The translations under genes were made by a program, and so were the position numbers. This document shows, piece after piece, positions 26,405 through 35,427 of a stretch of DNA of 64,000 bases. Every line of letters begins with the position of its first letter. Position 1 is the stretch's first letter. The DNA is from an uncultured Bacilli bacterium (GTDB lineage: Bacteria > Bacillota_I > Bacilli_A > RF39 > UBA660), in the NCBI GenBank assembly GCA_934098435.1, contig CAKOOV010000004.1:37103-101102 (forward strand), given 5' to 3'. The notes below the pieces were generated by a model. It was not told the DNA's origin, did not search any database, and was given only the letters and a program-made list of their open reading frames with translations.

Positions 26405-27166
26405 TTAATTTTCTTCTTTTGATTTTCTTTTTTCTTGTATTTGAGAATTTATATCTAATATTAATTTAGATGGTGCTATTTTGATTAAGAAGCGATTTAG
26501 TTTCATGTTTGGTGGAACTATTATTAATTTATTTTTGAACATACCATCTATAGCTATTTTACTTGCATAATCACTTGTTAATGATGAGATGTTAAACTTT
26601 ACATCTGCTACATTATTGAAATTAGTATCTACGGGTCCTGGACAGAATATGGATATTTTGACATTTGAATTATCTTTTCTTAATTCTTCATATATTGCCA
26701 ATGATAAGCTTACTATATAGTTTTTAGTAGCGTAATATGTTGCCATATATGGTCCTGGCATTAATCCTGCCATGGATGCTACATTTAGGATTCTTCCGTA
26801 ATTTCTTTTGGCAAAATCTTTTAAGAATAGTTTTGTTAATATATGATATGCTTTTATATTTAAATCTATCATATTCATTTCTTTATCTAAACTTGTTTCG
26901 GTAAATTTACCTGCATCTCCAAAGCCAGCATTATTTATTAATATATCAATATTTTCAGATTTTACTTTTTTATATAGTTCTATACATTCTGCTTCTTTGG
27001 TTAGATCATAGCCATAAGTTGCTATTACGTTTTTATCTTCTTTAAATACTTTATCTAATTTTTTTTTATCTTTGGATACTAATATTAGTTTGTAATCAAA
27101 ACTAGATAGATACTTAGCCATATCTCTTCCCATTCCTGAAGAAGCTCCTGTTATTAATACTTTCAT
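26405..27166 (-). CDS. Short-chain dehydrogenase/reductase (SDR)
   Basis: 253 residues, classical SDR. Cofactor motif TGASSGMGRDMA, then NNAGFG, the catalytic Ser in NVASMAGL and the YxxxK in TYYATKNY. The C-terminal basic tail is soluble. It oxidises or reduces a hydroxyl/keto substrate with NAD(P)H; the substrate is not inferable. It sits between yvcK and an envelope operon, with a separate ribosome site. Confidence 0.9.
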   Translation of the reverse strand: MKVLITGASSGMGRDMAKYLSSFDYKLILVSKDKKKLDKVFKEDKNVIATYGYDLTKEAECIELYKKVKSENIDILINNAGFGDAGKFTETSLDKEMNMIDLNIKAYHILTKLFLKDFAKRNYGRILNVASMAGLMPGPYMATYYATKNYIVSLSLAIYEELRKDNSNVKISIFCPGPVDTNFNNVADVKFNISSLTSDYASKIAIDGMFKNKLIIVPPNMKLNRFLIKIAPSKLILDINSQIQEKRKSKEEN

Positions 27167-27204
27167 AGTTAATCCTTTCTATTAAAAGAAATAATCACTA
27201 GTGA

Positions 27205-27603
27205 TTATTTTTCTTCTAATTTATCTATTACTTCTTGTGCTGCAGAAATTACTTTTTCTCTTAAGTCATTAGCCATTCCTTCAAGTACTGGGGTACCTTT
27301 TTCTTTGGCTAATTTTACTAAATCTTCTGCCTTATCTTGTAGTTCTTTTCCTTTTTTCTTAGCAGCTTTTAGTACTTTTTCTTTATTTAAATCTTCTAAT
27401 TCATTTGTTACTTCTTCAACTTTATCTTTAAATTCTTTCTTGATATCTTCTACTTTCATTTGATCAACATCTTTAATGATATCATCAATTTTTTTCTTGA
27501 TATCTTTTCTTAAATCTGCTCCTTTTTTTGGTGCAAATAATAGGGCTAATCCTGCTCCTACTGTTGCTCCTAATGCTATTTTTCCTAATCCTTTTTTACT
27601 CAT
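27205..27603 (-). CDS. YtxH-domain protein
   Basis: 132 residues. An N-terminal Gly/Ala membrane segment followed by LLFAPKKGADLRKDI is the YtxH signature; the rest is a long, strongly charged amphipathic helix or coiled coil. YtxH proteins are small general-stress envelope proteins of unknown mechanism. It overlaps the upstream 91-aa gene by 8 nt and is the last gene of a four-gene operon. Confidence 0.82.
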   Translation of the reverse strand: MSKKGLGKIALGATVGAGLALLFAPKKGADLRKDIKKKIDDIIKDVDQMKVEDIKKEFKDKVEEVTNELEDLNKEKVLKAAKKKGKELQDKAEDLVKLAKEKGTPVLEGMANDLREKVISAAQEVIDKLEEK

Positions 27604-27871
27604 TTTTATCTTCCTTTCTTTTAAATAACTTCTCTATTAATAAAGCAATATTATCTACTATTTTATCTGTTATAGTAGTAAACTTTCCTGTTACTAGGCC
27701 AATCATTTCAAATAGGCTATCTAGTGTTTTTACTTTTACACTAATATTATCAACAACTTTTTCTATTTTATTCAGTGTAATGATAAGCTTTATAGTTAAT
27801 ATTATTAATGTTACTAATAATATAGCACCTAAAATATATAATATTGTTGGTAAAACCATTTCCACTGTCAT
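27596..27871 (-). CDS. Small DUF948-like membrane protein
   Basis: 91 residues with one long membrane segment (about 8-34) and an amphipathic tail containing NKIEKVVDNISVKVKTLDSL. DUF948 proteins commonly precede YtxH in Firmicutes, and that order is kept. Its ATG overlaps the previous stop (TAATG), so translation is coupled to the 351-aa gene. Confidence 0.7.
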   Translation of the reverse strand: MTVEMVLPTILYILGAILLVTLIILTIKLIITLNKIEKVVDNISVKVKTLDSLFEMIGLVTGKFTTITDKIVDNIALLIEKLFKRKEDKNE

Positions 27872-28926
27872 TATTTCTTATCCTCCTCGTCATCATACAT
27901 TGAATCTATTAGATTAAATATATCGTTTGAATCGTCGGTCTGTGTAATATCTTCAGTGTTTTTTAGTATTTCATTTATATCTTCCTCGTCATGGGTTAAG
28001 TTTTCAAATTCTTTAGTATCTTCAAGAAAATCTTTATCTTCTAGTTTCTGTTTATTTTCTTTAAGTTTTGTTGTTTGTCTTGTTTTTGGTTCTTCTTTTA
28101 CTTCTATTTTTTCGGCTTTAGCTTCTTCTTCATTATGATCTACTATCTTTACTTCGTCTGTTATATCTACTGTTTTGGTTTCTTCTTTTTTTGGTGGTTC
28201 ATAACTTACACCAAAGTCAAAATAATTATCCTCGGCATCTCCTAATGATATGTCCTCTGCTGGTCCTTCTTCAGTCATGCTTGCTAAAAGATTACTATTA
28301 TCTATTGTTTGTTTTTTATTAGCATTTTTAGTTATTTTTACTTCTTGATATAATTCACAATTTTCGCACATAACATTTTTTAAATCATCAGTTAATGTAC
28401 CAAAAGCTTTATTTCTTACTGTTTCAAAATCTACTTTTCTTGATGGTCTTTGTATTTCATAAGAGCTTTCGTCTTGAACCTTTACTTCATCTTTAGTGTA
28501 GTTTTTGTCCAATACTCCATATACTGGAGATATTACTGGTGTTGGTTTGAATTTTTTTGGTTTTGGTTCTTCTTTCTTTGAATACAATTCAGATACAGGC
28601 TTTTCTTTTTCTCTTTCTTTTTGAAGAACATTTTGTTTACTATATCTTAAATCTGGAACTAAATCTGAATCATCCATATCTATTGGGAAGGCAAAGTTAC
28701 TTGATGTTCTTGTTTTTACGATTTCTCTATCACTTATAACGTTTGTCTTTGGAACTGGTTCTTCTTTTACTTTTTTTGCTTCTTCTCTTTTTTGTTCTTC
28801 CTCTATTTTATTACGCATAAAAGTTGGCAATTTATGTTCCTCTTTTTCTTCTACTTCTATTTCTTCTGTTTCTACTACTTCTTCTTCATCAGAGAATAAG
28901 TCTTTTACTTTATCAAAAAATTTCAT
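27871..28926 (-). CDS. Acidic, mostly disordered protein with a conserved core motif
   Basis: 351 residues, very rich in Glu, Lys and Asp, with no signal peptide. Most of it looks disordered. Two islands look structured: TPVISPVYGVLDKNYTKDEV (about 130-149) and TLTDDLKNVMCENCELYQEV with a CxxC (about 177-196). The first resembles a short motif I associate with uncharacterised low-GC Bacilli proteins, but I cannot name the family. The operon with DUF948- and YtxH-type membrane proteins suggests a cytoplasmic partner of an envelope complex. Confidence 0.65.
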   Translation of the reverse strand: MKFFDKVKDLFSDEEEVVETEEIEVEEKEEHKLPTFMRNKIEEEQKREEAKKVKEEPVPKTNVISDREIVKTRTSSNFAFPIDMDDSDLVPDLRYSKQNVLQKEREKEKPVSELYSKKEEPKPKKFKPTPVISPVYGVLDKNYTKDEVKVQDESSYEIQRPSRKVDFETVRNKAFGTLTDDLKNVMCENCELYQEVKITKNANKKQTIDNSNLLASMTEEGPAEDISLGDAEDNYFDFGVSYEPPKKEETKTVDITDEVKIVDHNEEEAKAEKIEVKEEPKTRQTTKLKENKQKLEDKDFLEDTKEFENLTHDEEDINEILKNTEDITQTDDSNDIFNLIDSMYDDEEDKK

Positions 28927-28940
28927 ACTGTCTCTCCTTT

Positions 28941-29585
28941 TTAATATTCTGGTAAATCTGGAATTTTGTTTTCTTCTTCTTGTACGTATTCGCTTAGATA
29001 TTCAGAAAATTTACTTTTAGTATTGTCTGGTTTTTGTATTTTATATTCTTTATCAACGTTTGAACCATGTTCATCTTCCAGAATTTTCTTTATTAGATTG
29101 TCATTATAATTGATACTATTTAATATAATCATACTATTTGCAAGAACATTTTCGATTTTTGTCTTTGGTGCATAAGATTCTATTTTAGCATAATTATAAA
29201 CTACTTTTATAAAGTATAAATCATTATCTTCTGTTATAACTACATATCCAACTTTATTATCTTTATTTATTTTGTGGTAATAATAACTATTGTTTACTTT
29301 ATTATCATCTAAATTTAATGTATTTTGATAATAATAACTTACTGCATCAACATATAAATACATGAATGTATCTTCTGTTTTTAATTTTTGATTATAGTCT
29401 TTATCATATACTTTTGATACTCCTAATGGTAAGTAATATGTATATCCTAGTGATGTTGTATTTTGGTTGTTATAATTATTATTTATAATTGTATCTATAA
29501 TAACACTATAGTCATCAACATTATCTATTCTAGTGCAGCCTGCACATAGTATTAGTATTAATAATAGTATAATTTTTTTTTTCAT
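28941..29585 (-). CDS. Lipoprotein, hypothetical
   Basis: 214 residues with a clear lipoprotein signal: MKKKIILLLILILCAGC, lipobox CAGC with the modified Cys at about 17. The rest is a Tyr/Asn-rich extracytoplasmic domain ending in a Pro/Glu-rich tail. No family recognised. It is the first gene of the operon with the disordered, DUF948-like and YtxH proteins (14-nt gap, then overlaps), supporting a surface-stress or envelope-assembly role for the set. Confidence 0.75.
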   Translation of the reverse strand: MKKKIILLLILILCAGCTRIDNVDDYSVIIDTIINNNYNNQNTTSLGYTYYLPLGVSKVYDKDYNQKLKTEDTFMYLYVDAVSYYYQNTLNLDDNKVNNSYYYHKINKDNKVGYVVITEDNDLYFIKVVYNYAKIESYAPKTKIENVLANSMIILNSINYNDNLIKKILEDEHGSNVDKEYKIQKPDNTKSKFSEYLSEYVQEEENKIPDLPEY

Positions 29586-29692
29586 ATCATACCTCTTCTA
29601 CATTATAACAAAAAAAGGTAAAAATTGAAATAGTTTTTTTTATTTTTATATAAAAAGGATATTATTTATAATACTTTATTTAATAATATTAT

Positions 29693-29746
29693 AATTTAGA
29701 GACCCTAGGCTCTAAATTTTTTCTAATGACCTTAGGCATTAGAAAA
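29693..29746. repeat. Twin-hairpin element, copy 2
   Basis: Hairpin A at 29693-29718 pairs AATTTAGAG with CTCTAAATT (9 bp) around ACCCTAGG. Hairpin B at 29719-29746 pairs TTTTCTAATG with CATTAGAAAA (10 bp) around ACCTTAGG. The octamers start at 29702 and 29729, 27 nt apart. It lies between a terminator (29771-29794) and the lipoprotein gene start at 29585. Confidence 0.87.
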
Positions 29747-29770
29747 CGGCGAATAATGAAATGTGAGACG

Positions 29771-29794
29771 AAAAAAAGCTTATTATTATAAGCT
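29771..29794 (-). terminator. Terminator after the 93-aa membrane protein
   Basis: AGCTTAT pairs with ATAAGCT around 4 nt, then seven T on the minus strand. It overlaps the stop codon. Confidence 0.8.
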
Positions 29795-30074
29795 ACTTTA
29801 ACATTTTTACAAAGGATAATTCTATGAATCCTAAAGACATTAATATTAAACTGTTAAATATAAATTTATTTTGAATAGTATTTGCTATGATAGATAAATT
29901 TATAATATTAGTACTATTTCTTATCATATAACTTAATATTATACTTATTATAATAGTTAATATGCTAGATAATATAGTTATCTCACTAGTTAATTTTAAT
30001 ACTAATTTTTTATCTTTAGTTACTATATATAGTATTATAGTTATGATTATTATAAATAATATTATATATAACAT
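29793..30074 (-). CDS. Small membrane protein, 93 aa
   Basis: Three predicted membrane helices (about 2-19, 28-50, 70-90), very Ile/Leu-rich. No family recognised. Its ATG lies one nucleotide past the stop of the upstream 159-aa gene, so they form a two-gene unit closed by the terminator at 29771-29794. Confidence 0.6.
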   Translation of the reverse strand: MLYIILFIIIITIILYIVTKDKKLVLKLTSEITILSSILTIIISIILSYMIRNSTNIINLSIIANTIQNKFIFNSLILMSLGFIELSFVKMLK

Positions 30075-30075
30075 A

Positions 30076-30555
30076 TTAAGCTTCCTTCACTGATACTTCT
30101 AAATCATATAGAAAATCATTTATATCATCAGAATATATTTTACTATTTTCTAGTACTTTTTTCTTTAAATAGTATGGAATAGTATTATCATTATTAGTGG
30201 CTTCTTTAATCATATTATATATTTCATCACTTGTTAATTTGGAATTTATATTTTTATTTATTTTGTAATCAACTATTTTATTTAATACTATTTGTAATTT
30301 CTTATCTAATTCTTTAGAGTTTATTAATATATTCATTTCTTCTTCAGTAATATCCAGGGTATTTTTTACATCATAATATGTTTCGTTATATTCATTATTA
30401 TCCCCTGTTAAAAGATCTTTAATGGTTATTTTATTTATTATTTCATTTATACCATTATCACTTTTGACATTTATTATTACTGCATAAGTACTAGCTATGG
30501 TATATGCTAATGTTAATAATATTATTAGTAATACTACTAATAGTCTTTTTTTCAT
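30076..30555 (-). CDS. Secreted or membrane-anchored protein, 159 aa
   Basis: An N-terminal hydrophobic segment (about 4-26) acts as signal anchor; the remaining 130 residues are charged, helical and extracytoplasmic (DITEEEMNILINSKELDKKL). No family recognised. Paired with the downstream 93-aa membrane protein. Confidence 0.6.
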   Translation of the reverse strand: MKKRLLVVLLIILLTLAYTIASTYAVIINVKSDNGINEIINKITIKDLLTGDNNEYNETYYDVKNTLDITEEEMNILINSKELDKKLQIVLNKIVDYKINKNINSKLTSDEIYNMIKEATNNDNTIPYYLKKKVLENSKIYSDDINDFLYDLEVSVKEA

Positions 30556-30594
30556 GTTATCACCATTATTAGTATTTATTTATTTATTTTTATT

Positions 30595-30630
30595 ATACAA
30601 AAAGAAATATAGTTTTTTTCTATATTTCTT
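30595..30630 (-). terminator. Terminator after the RNase J gene
   Basis: AAGAAATATAG (30602-30612) pairs with CTATATTTCTT (30620-30630); T-rich tail on the minus strand. Confidence 0.8.
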
Positions 30631-32269
30631 GCATAACTGTTATTATCATTGGTTTGTTACCTGTTTCTTTTATTAAGTATTTAGATAATTCGTCTCTAAT
30701 TATATTTTTTACTTTGTTGTATTCGATATATTTTACTGATTTGGTATTCTTTATTATTATATCTTCGGATATTTTCTTTATTTCGTTTATTAATTCATAT
30801 GAATCTCTTACATAGACAAAACCTCTTGTTAATACTTCTGGTCCAGATATTATCTCTTTTGTTTGTTTATTTAATGTTACGGATATTATCATTATACCGT
30901 TATCTGATAACATTTCTCTATCTTTTAATACTACTTCGCCAATATCATCTGATGAGTTTCCATCTATTAAAATAGATCCTGACGGTACCTTCTCAAAGGT
31001 ATCTTTTAAAATACCATTTTCGATAGTTACAACATCGCCATTTTCTTTAAGTAATATATTTTCACTTGGTATACCCGCTAAAGAAGCAATATTAGCATTT
31101 TGAACTTGATTCTTATACTCTCCTCTTATTGGAAAATAGTATTTTGGATTCATTAAATCTATCATTGTCATTAAATCTTCTGATGAAGCATGATGTGATA
31201 GATATTTTTTAGGGGATAATGTTACTACTTCTGCTCCAGTCTTAGATAATTCGTCTAATAAATGATAGTATGTTTTTTCTCTATTTTCATAGATTGGTGT
31301 TGCTAAGAAGACGGTATCTTCTTCATTTAATTTTATAAATTTATCATAGCCATTAGCTATTTTCATAATGTTATAGTATGGTTTTTCTTTCTCATTAGCA
31401 TTTAATATTACAACGTTTTTATCATTTATATTTGATAAGTCTCCTATTATTTTTTTGTTAATAGTTAAGTATTTGTTTTCTAAAGCTGTATCTATTATAC
31501 TTTTTAGTCTTTTACCCATGATTACAACTTTTCTATTTGTTTTTTCTACTTCACTAAATAATTCTTGAATTCGATATAAATGGGTATCTGTTACGTTAAA
31601 TATTATTCTTCCTTCACTGGTATTTAGCACCTCTCTAATTAGAGTACTTATACGATGCTTAGGAGATGTGAATCCTTCTTTATCAGCATAGCATGATTCG
31701 GTAAGTAGACATAAGACATTTTGTTTTCCTATATAGGCTAATTTTCCTATATCTGTCTTATATGGTCCTTTCATTATTGGATCGATAACGAAGTCTGATG
31801 CATAAAATATTACGCCATCTTTGGTATATATGGCATAACCAAAGTTATCAGGAGATGAATGTGATAATGACACAGGAAATATTTTTACTCCTTTGATATC
31901 TATAGGAATATAAGCTTTTATTTCTTTTAAATTATTTGTACTTATATGATATGTTTCAAATTCTTTTCTTACGACATCTATTGTATATTTTGAACCATAT
32001 ACTGGGACATCTCCTAATTCAGGGACAATGTCTGATAATGCTCCGATATTTTCATCATGAGCGTGTGTTAGAAAAATTCCTTTTATTCTTTTTTTATTTT
32101 CTTTTAAATAACTTATATTTGGTATTATATAATCAATACCTAATGTCATTTCATCGGCATATTTTAATCCGGCTTCAAAGACAAAGATATTTTTATCTAT
32201 TTCGATAACAAACATATTTTTTCCGTTTTCATCTAGTCCTCCTAATGAAAACATTTTTATTTTACTCAA
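30620..32269 (-). CDS. RNase J-family protein with degenerate metal site (RNase J2-like)
   Basis: 549 residues with the full RNase J layout: beta-lactamase, beta-CASP and C-terminal domains. The metal motif, normally THGHEDHIGAL, reads THAHDENIGAL (about 68-78): the first two His remain, Asp is Glu and the last His is Asn. SHSSPDN keeps its His, GDF reads SDF, and PVHGE reads PIRGE, losing another His. It is therefore probably a weak or inactive subunit partnering an active RNase J1, as RNase J2 does in mRNA decay. TTG at 32269 is chosen because GGAG lies 8 nt upstream. Confidence 0.82.
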   Translation of the reverse strand: MSKIKMFSLGGLDENGKNMFVIEIDKNIFVFEAGLKYADEMTLGIDYIIPNISYLKENKKRIKGIFLTHAHDENIGALSDIVPELGDVPVYGSKYTIDVVRKEFETYHISTNNLKEIKAYIPIDIKGVKIFPVSLSHSSPDNFGYAIYTKDGVIFYASDFVIDPIMKGPYKTDIGKLAYIGKQNVLCLLTESCYADKEGFTSPKHRISTLIREVLNTSEGRIIFNVTDTHLYRIQELFSEVEKTNRKVVIMGKRLKSIIDTALENKYLTINKKIIGDLSNINDKNVVILNANEKEKPYYNIMKIANGYDKFIKLNEEDTVFLATPIYENREKTYYHLLDELSKTGAEVVTLSPKKYLSHHASSEDLMTMIDLMNPKYYFPIRGEYKNQVQNANIASLAGIPSENILLKENGDVVTIENGILKDTFEKVPSGSILIDGNSSDDIGEVVLKDREMLSDNGIMIISVTLNKQTKEIISGPEVLTRGFVYVRDSYELINEIKKISEDIIIKNTKSVKYIEYNKVKNIIRDELSKYLIKETGNKPMIITVMQEI

Positions 32270-32317
32270 TTTTATTTCTCCTTTCTTTACAAGTAAAAGA
32301 CCTTTATAATTATAGCA

Positions 32318-32367
32318 AAAAAATGAAAAAAGTGCAAGAGGCATGTGTTTTGTTTGCCTAATGCACT
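32318..32367 (-). terminator. Terminator of the 97-aa gene
   Basis: AGTGCA and AGGCA arms pair with TGCCT and TGCACT around a 10-nt loop; TTTTTT follows on the minus strand. Confidence 0.78.
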
Positions 32368-32371
32368 ATTT

Positions 32372-32665
32372 TTATTTTCTTTTTATTCTTTTCTTGACTT
32401 TATCTTTACTTCTTATAATCTTATTTACTGGATATGTATATGTTTTTGTGTCTTTGATTGTTCCACTAATGGTTTTGATGTTTTTATTACTATATTGGTT
32501 ATTATGAATACTTGTATTTAATAATAAGGTTATGGCCGCTAAGGAAGTGGATGTTAATAATGTAATGAGTGGTGGTATATTTATATATAACATTAATATT
32601 GTAATAATTAAAAAGATTAGTATTGGTATGATGGTATTATATATTTTATTTATTAGTTTTTTCAT
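32372..32665 (-). CDS. Small membrane protein, 97 aa
   Basis: Two membrane helices (about 11-28 and 31-50), then a strongly basic tail ending KDKVKKRIKRK. No family recognised. It has an AGAGG ribosome site and lies between the terminators of alaS and of its own transcript, so it has its own promoter. Confidence 0.6.
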   Translation of the reverse strand: MKKLINKIYNTIIPILIFLIITILMLYINIPPLITLLTSTSLAAITLLLNTSIHNNQYSNKNIKTISGTIKDTKTYTYPVNKIIRSKDKVKKRIKRK

Positions 32666-32705
32666 AATGTACCTCTAATAATATATATGATTATAGGTTT
32701 TAAGG

Positions 32706-32733
32706 TATGAAAAAAGAGGAATTGTTCCTCTTA
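32706..32733 (-). terminator. Terminator after alaS
   Basis: AAGAGGAA pairs with TTCCTCTT around TTG, then TTTTTT on the minus strand; it overlaps the alaS stop. Confidence 0.85.
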
Positions 32734-35427
32734 TAAAGTATTTATTTGCTCTTTTACATTCATTAAGATTTTACTTACGATAGTGGCATCTGTTCCTCCG
32801 CCTTGGGCAAAGGACTTATTACCTCCTCCATTTCCTCCTGAACGTACTGATAAATCTTTTACTATTTCACCACAGTTAATACGATTTGATGTTGCTTTTG
32901 CTATATAATTAACTGAGTTATTTTCATTTACATTGGCTAATAGTACAAAATTATTATCTCCTATTTGATTACTCAAGGCCGAAGCTATTTGTTTTAATGA
33001 TGTTATATCATAGCCATTAGTTATTGTTATTATTGTTGTTATTCCATTTATTTCTTCTTTTATTTCTAAGAAACTTGATAAATCACTTACTGATTTTTCA
33101 CTTTTTTTAGTAGTAAAGTCTTTCTCTAATTTCTTTAGTGATTCTCTTAATGTTTCTAATTCGTTTTTATTTATAACTATATCTCTGTAACTAGTTGGAA
33201 TATCATTATTAATATTAAAGTTAAAGTTTAATTCAATATCTAATTCTTTAGCGGCATTTATTATTTTTTTTGCTTTATCTAATAATTTGATCATTTCATC
33301 GTTGTATTTTTTTATTTCTTCTTCAAGAACTTTAGGGATATTTGCGTCTGTTGTTCCAATTATACGATAAGTATCCGCTCCTTTATTTTCTACTATAGCA
33401 ATAGCGAATTTATTTATATCTTTAGTATTTGATACATGAGTACCTGCGCATAATTCAATAGAGGGGCCTAGTGTTACTACTCTTACGGTACTACCATATT
33501 TATCGTTAAATAAAGCCATGGCACCTTTTTCTTTTGCTTCTTTGATATTCATATATTCTATATTTGTTTCATAGCCCGCTTGTATTTTCTCGTTTACTAG
33601 ATTTTCTACTTTTAGTATTAGTTCATCTGATAGTTTTCCTTGGTAAGTGAAATCAAAACGTAAACTTTCTTCATCTACTTTGGATCCTGCTTGATGAACG
33701 GCATCTCCTAATAACTCTTGAAGGCTTTTTTGAAGTAAATGTGCTGCTGAATGATTCTTCATGATAGCTAATCTTTTTTCTTTAGATACATGGGTTAGTA
33801 TTTTATCACCTTTATTTATTGTTCCTTCTAATACTTTAACTTCTAGTAAGTGTTGGCCATTTGGTGCTTTGATGACATTTGTTACTTCTAATTTACATTT
33901 ATCATTTTTTAAATATCCTGAGTCTGATATTTGGCCACCGCTTTCGGCATAGAATGGATTTTCTTTTAAGAATATATAGCAGTCTTCACTACATGTGTCT
34001 ACAAAGCTATTATCTTTCATGATGGCTAGTACTTCTGTTTCTAATCCTAATTTATCATATCCGACAAACTTACTTTCTTCTTTATAATTTATTAATAATT
34101 CATTTTGAAGATTCATACTACTAATTAGTTTTCTATTTTTACGAGCTAACTCTTTTTGAGCGTTCATATAGGCTTTAAACTCTTCTTTATCTACAGTAAA
34201 TCCTTTTTCCATAGCGGCTTCTTCTGTTAGTTCTATTGGATATCCATATGTATCATATAATTTAAAGGCATCTTTACCACTAATAACTTTATTTTTGTTT
34301 TTGAATAGTTCTTCTAATTTCTTTTCTCCTGATAATAGGGTTTTTTGGAATAGTAATTCTTCTTTAGATATTAGTTCTTTTACCTTTGGCATTGTTCCTA
34401 CTAATTCTGGATATATTTCTTTGTAGTTATCCACTACTACATCTACTAATGGTGATAGAAATTCTTTATTTATATTTAGTTTTCTACCCATTCTTGAGGC
34501 TCTTCTTAATAGTCTTCTTAATACATATCCTCTTCCTACGTTTTCAAATACTGCTCCATCTGATAAAGCAAATGTTAAAGTTCTTATATGATCTGCTATT
34601 ACTTTGAACTGCATTTGACCATTATATGGAATGTTACATATTTCTTCTATTTTATGCATTATTGGCATAAATAAATCTGTTTCATAGTTTGTTTCTGTCT
34701 CCTGCATTATGCATGCTACTCTTTCTACACCCATACCAGTATCTATGTTTTTATGTGGTAACTCTGGATATTCTTCTCTTGATAGTCCTTCAGTAGCGTT
34801 AAATTGGCTTAATACGTTGTTCCATATTTCTATATAACGATCGTTTTCTTCTTCGTTTTGAAGCATGGATATGCCTCTTTTTTGTTTATCATATTTTTCT
34901 CCTCTATCATAGAAGATTTCGGTATCTGGGCCTGATGGACCTGGTCCTATTTCCCAAAAGTTTGTATCTAGTTTTATTAGATGTGATGGTTTTACTCCTA
35001 ATGACAACCATATATTATATGTCTCTTCGTCATGAGTATATACTGTTATGTATAATTTGTCTTTATCCATTGCAAAATATTTCGGACTTGTTAATAATTC
35101 CCAAGCCCAAGGAAGAGCTTCTTTTTTAAAATAATCGCCGATACTAAAATTACCTAACATTTGGAAGAATGTATGATGTCTAGCTGTTTTTCCTACTTCT
35201 TCAATATCACCAGTTCTAATACATTTTTGGCAACTTACTAGTCTTTTGTTTTTTGGTACTACTGTTCCATCAAAGTATTTTTTCAGTGGTGTTACACCAG
35301 CATTTATCCATAATACTGTTGGATCATTTTGTGGAATTAATGATGCTGATTCTATATATGTATGCCCTCTTTCTACAAAAAAGTCTATGTATGTTTTTAT
35401 TATTTCATTTCCTGTTAACTTTTTCAT
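32731..35427 (-). CDS. alaS: Alanyl-tRNA synthetase
   Basis: 898 residues, full length. Class II catalytic core with LIPQNDPTVLWINAGVTPLK and RTGDIEEVGKTARHHTFF, then the editing domain with HSAAHLLQKSL (zinc/editing His) and CAGTHVSNT, and the C-terminal C-Ala region with SVRSGGNGGG near the end. It charges tRNA-Ala with alanine and clears Ser/Gly mischarging. GGAGG lies 8 nt before the ATG. The start overlaps the upstream kinase-like gene by 4 nt (ATGA), and no T-box leader precedes it. Confidence 0.98.
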   Translation of the reverse strand: MKKLTGNEIIKTYIDFFVERGHTYIESASLIPQNDPTVLWINAGVTPLKKYFDGTVVPKNKRLVSCQKCIRTGDIEEVGKTARHHTFFQMLGNFSIGDYFKKEALPWAWELLTSPKYFAMDKDKLYITVYTHDEETYNIWLSLGVKPSHLIKLDTNFWEIGPGPSGPDTEIFYDRGEKYDKQKRGISMLQNEEENDRYIEIWNNVLSQFNATEGLSREEYPELPHKNIDTGMGVERVACIMQETETNYETDLFMPIMHKIEEICNIPYNGQMQFKVIADHIRTLTFALSDGAVFENVGRGYVLRRLLRRASRMGRKLNINKEFLSPLVDVVVDNYKEIYPELVGTMPKVKELISKEELLFQKTLLSGEKKLEELFKNKNKVISGKDAFKLYDTYGYPIELTEEAAMEKGFTVDKEEFKAYMNAQKELARKNRKLISSMNLQNELLINYKEESKFVGYDKLGLETEVLAIMKDNSFVDTCSEDCYIFLKENPFYAESGGQISDSGYLKNDKCKLEVTNVIKAPNGQHLLEVKVLEGTINKGDKILTHVSKEKRLAIMKNHSAAHLLQKSLQELLGDAVHQAGSKVDEESLRFDFTYQGKLSDELILKVENLVNEKIQAGYETNIEYMNIKEAKEKGAMALFNDKYGSTVRVVTLGPSIELCAGTHVSNTKDINKFAIAIVENKGADTYRIIGTTDANIPKVLEEEIKKYNDEMIKLLDKAKKIINAAKELDIELNFNFNINNDIPTSYRDIVINKNELETLRESLKKLEKDFTTKKSEKSVSDLSSFLEIKEEINGITTIITITNGYDITSLKQIASALSNQIGDNNFVLLANVNENNSVNYIAKATSNRINCGEIVKDLSVRSGGNGGGNKSFAQGGGTDATIVSKILMNVKEQINTL

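Noticed and set aside
27528..27917. A 129-codon plus-strand frame
   Set aside because: Antisense to YtxH, DUF948-like and disordered-protein genes, low-complexity Leu/Ser/Phe composition typical of shadows in AT-rich genes.
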